Below are positions 34,718 through 36,355 of a stretch of 36,355 bases of DNA, piece by piece. How positions within the stretch are numbered: the stretch's first letter is position 1; each line of letters starts with the position of its first letter. Made by a program: the position numbers and the translations under genes. The DNA is from an uncultured Blautia sp. (lineage in GTDB: Bacteria; Bacillota; Clostridia; Lachnospirales; Lachnospiraceae). The stretch covers positions 1 through 36,355 of the forward strand of contig CAMNNM010000004.1 in NCBI GenBank assembly GCA_946545425.1, given 5' to 3'. The notes beneath the pieces are model-generated. The model ran no database searches. It saw only the letters and a list, made by a program, of their open reading frames with translations, and was not told where the DNA came from.

Positions 34718-36106
34718 TCAGCGAATGCAAAGCGCGTCGGACATGATGCAGTGTCTCTTCTTTACGAAGGAGCTGGCATCCGTAAGACCGTCGCCGGTAC
34801 GGCTTGCGATCGAGAAGGTGCAGTAGCTCTCTCCTCCGAAGCCCAGGGCCGCATAGGACGGGCCGTTCTTCACAAGGATCGTCGTATCGATTGCTTTCGC
34901 GTATCTCGTAATTCTGTCTACGTTTTTGGAATGAATATGTGCGGAATGATGATTGCCGTGTTCAAGCCATACGGCCTTCTCAAGCGCATCATCAAAGTCC
35001 TTCGCACGGACGACGCCGAGGATCGGCATCATCAGCTCGGTCGTGATCAGCGGATGCTCTTTTTCACCCTCGAAGACGATGCAGCGGATATTTGCCGGTG
35101 CATTGACTCCGATCATGGCAAGAAGCGCTTTTGCGCTGCGTCCGACGCACTTGCGGTTGAGCTTTCCGCCTGCCAGGCATACATTCACAAGCTTGTCCTG
35201 TTCCTCTTTGGATGCCAGGTAGCAGTCATTATCGTTGATCAGATAATGCATCAGCTCGTCCATTACGGAAGAAACACAGACGATTTCCTTCTCTGCGATG
35301 CAGGGAAGATTGTTATCGAAGGTACAGCCGTTGACAATGTCCCTGGCTGCCTTTTCGATGTCGGCGGTCTCGTCTACCAGTGCAGGCGGATTTCCCGCGC
35401 CGGCTCCGATGCCGCGCTTTCCGGATGACAGTACTGCGGTAACGACGCCCGGGCCGCCGGTAGCCACGATGAGCTGAATATCTTTATGCTTCATCATGAT
35501 GGAGCTGGTCTCCAGAGTCGGTTTTTCAACGGTAACCGCAATGTTGTCCGGACCGCCTCCCTCAAGGGAAGCTTCATTTACCAGATTGATGGCAAAGATC
35601 GTGGTCTTGGTAGCACCGGGATGCGGATTGAATACGACCGTATTTCCGGCTGCCAGCATTCCGATGGTATTGCAGAGAACCGTCTCGCTCGGATTGGTGC
35701 TGGGCGTGATGGCGCCGATGACGCCCCAGGGACCCATTTCGATCAGGGTAAGACCTCTGTCGCCCGAGAAGGCTCTGGTCGTGATGACCTCGGTTCCCGG
35801 TGTTTTGTCTGCTACCAGGTGATGCTTGATGATCTTGTCGCCGACGTTGCCCATTCCCGTCTCATCGACGCCCATGCGGGCAAGGATTTCGGCGTTTTCT
35901 CTGATTTTCCTGCGGATAATGCCAATGATCTTCTCACGTTGATCCATGGACATCCTTTTCACGACAGTCTCGGCCTTTTTTGCTGCCTCGATGGCGTCGT
36001 TCATATCTTTAAAGATACCATGTTTTCCGCCGGGAGCATCGGCAATCTGCATTTTAGCCATGACTTCCTGTACAATTTCCTGTACCATGCTGTCACTGAT
36101 CGGCAT
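34718..36106 (-). CDS. pduP: CoA-acylating propionaldehyde dehydrogenase (PduP-like) with N-terminal targeting helix
   Basis: GPWGVIGAITPSTNPSETVLCNTIGMLAAGNTVVFNPHPGA, NGCTFDNNLPCIAEKEIVCV; N-terminal ISDSMVQEIVQEVMAKMQ; SD AAAGGAGG best spaced for ATG 36106. Confidence 0.94.
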   Translation of the reverse strand: MPISDSMVQEIVQEVMAKMQIADAPGGKHGIFKDMNDAIEAAKKAETVVKRMSMDQREKIIGIIRRKIRENAEILARMGVDETGMGNVGDKIIKHHLVADKTPGTEVITTRAFSGDRGLTLIEMGPWGVIGAITPSTNPSETVLCNTIGMLAAGNTVVFNPHPGATKTTIFAINLVNEASLEGGGPDNIAVTVEKPTLETSSIMMKHKDIQLIVATGGPGVVTAVLSSGKRGIGAGAGNPPALVDETADIEKAARDIVNGCTFDNNLPCIAEKEIVCVSSVMDELMHYLINDNDCYLASKEEQDKLVNVCLAGGKLNRKCVGRSAKALLAMIGVNAPANIRCIVFEGEKEHPLITTELMMPILGVVRAKDFDDALEKAVWLEHGNHHSAHIHSKNVDRITRYAKAIDTTILVKNGPSYAALGFGGESYCTFSIASRTGDGLTDASSFVKKRHCIMSDALCIR

Positions 36107-36126
36107 AAACTGCATCCTCCTTTGAT

Positions 36127-36355
36127 TTATTTAAGGCCAAGCTGAGCCATAACCTTTTTGGTGATGTCTGCTACGAGATCGGCATCCGCCGCTTTTGCAG
36201 AAGCGCTGTGTCCGCATTCGCCGCCGCAGTTATGGCAGTTCATGCCGTCCTTGTTCTGGCAGAGGTTTGCCGGATGTTTGCCCGGAAGGCCCATCTGTCT
36301 GCGGATCTGATACAGTCTCTGAACGGTAGCCTTGTCGAATTCCTTCGGGCCGCCG
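36127..36355 (-). CDS. C-terminal fragment of a BMC cargo protein, possibly class II (fuculose-phosphate-type) aldolase, ending in a targeting-like helix
   Basis: Manual translation to the stop at 36127: GGPKEFDKATVQRLYQIRRQMGLPGKHPANLCQNKDGMNCHNCGGECGHSASAKAADADLVADITKKVMAQLGLK*. Truncated by the window edge; the aldolase identity is inferred. Confidence 0.5.
   Translation of the reverse strand, partial: GGPKEFDKATVQRLYQIRRQMGLPGKHPANLCQNKDGMNCHNCGGECGHSASAKAADADLVADITKKVMAQLGLK

Noticed and set aside
21204-36355. Cobalamin riboswitch within the BMC locus
   Set aside because: Looked for a B12-box-like element in the intergenic gaps; none was recognised and most gaps are too short. The operon leader lies outside the window.
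1-36355. CRISPR arrays, tRNA/rRNA genes, transposases, phage genes
   Set aside because: No repeat-spacer pattern, tRNA-like cloverleaf, rRNA segment or transposase/integrase ORF was recognised.

Overview
This window looks like a Firmicutes (probably Lachnospiraceae-like) chromosome segment. From left to right it contains: (1) a minus-strand housekeeping/cell-surface block: zinc-ribbon protein (partial), ClpX, HtrA-like protease, GT2, LytR-CpsA-Psr protein and a WcaJ-type sugar transferase; (2) a glucuronoxylan-use block: GH67 alpha-glucuronidase, a fused carboxylesterase-GH43 protein, two LplB/LplC-type permeases and a solute-binding protein; (3) a D-Ala-D-Ala carboxypeptidase-like protein with a very acidic N-terminal segment, then plus-strand GT2 genes and a NimA-like flavoprotein; (4) from about 21.2 kb to the right edge, a ~15 kb minus-strand bacterial microcompartment (BMC) locus. 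The BMC locus has a B12-dependent diol dehydratase (PduCDE) with reactivase (PduGH) and adenosyltransferase (PduO), an Fe-ADH (PduQ-like), a DeoR regulator, PduT, PduS, PduN/EutN, PduL, four BMC-H shell proteins, a zinc MDR alcohol dehydrogenase with an apparent encapsulation peptide, PduP, and the C-terminus of what may be a class II (fuculose-phosphate-type) aldolase. The most interesting signals are: the apparent hybrid of a fucose/rhamnose-type BMC gene set with a B12-dependent dehydratase core; several cargo-targeting helices, including on the MDR-ADH and at the C-terminus of the putative aldolase; a BMC-H protein with an insertion in its pore region; a related hairpin found in two unrelated intergenic regions; and the esterase-GH43 fusion. 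All calls come from reading the sequence and translations; no searches were run.
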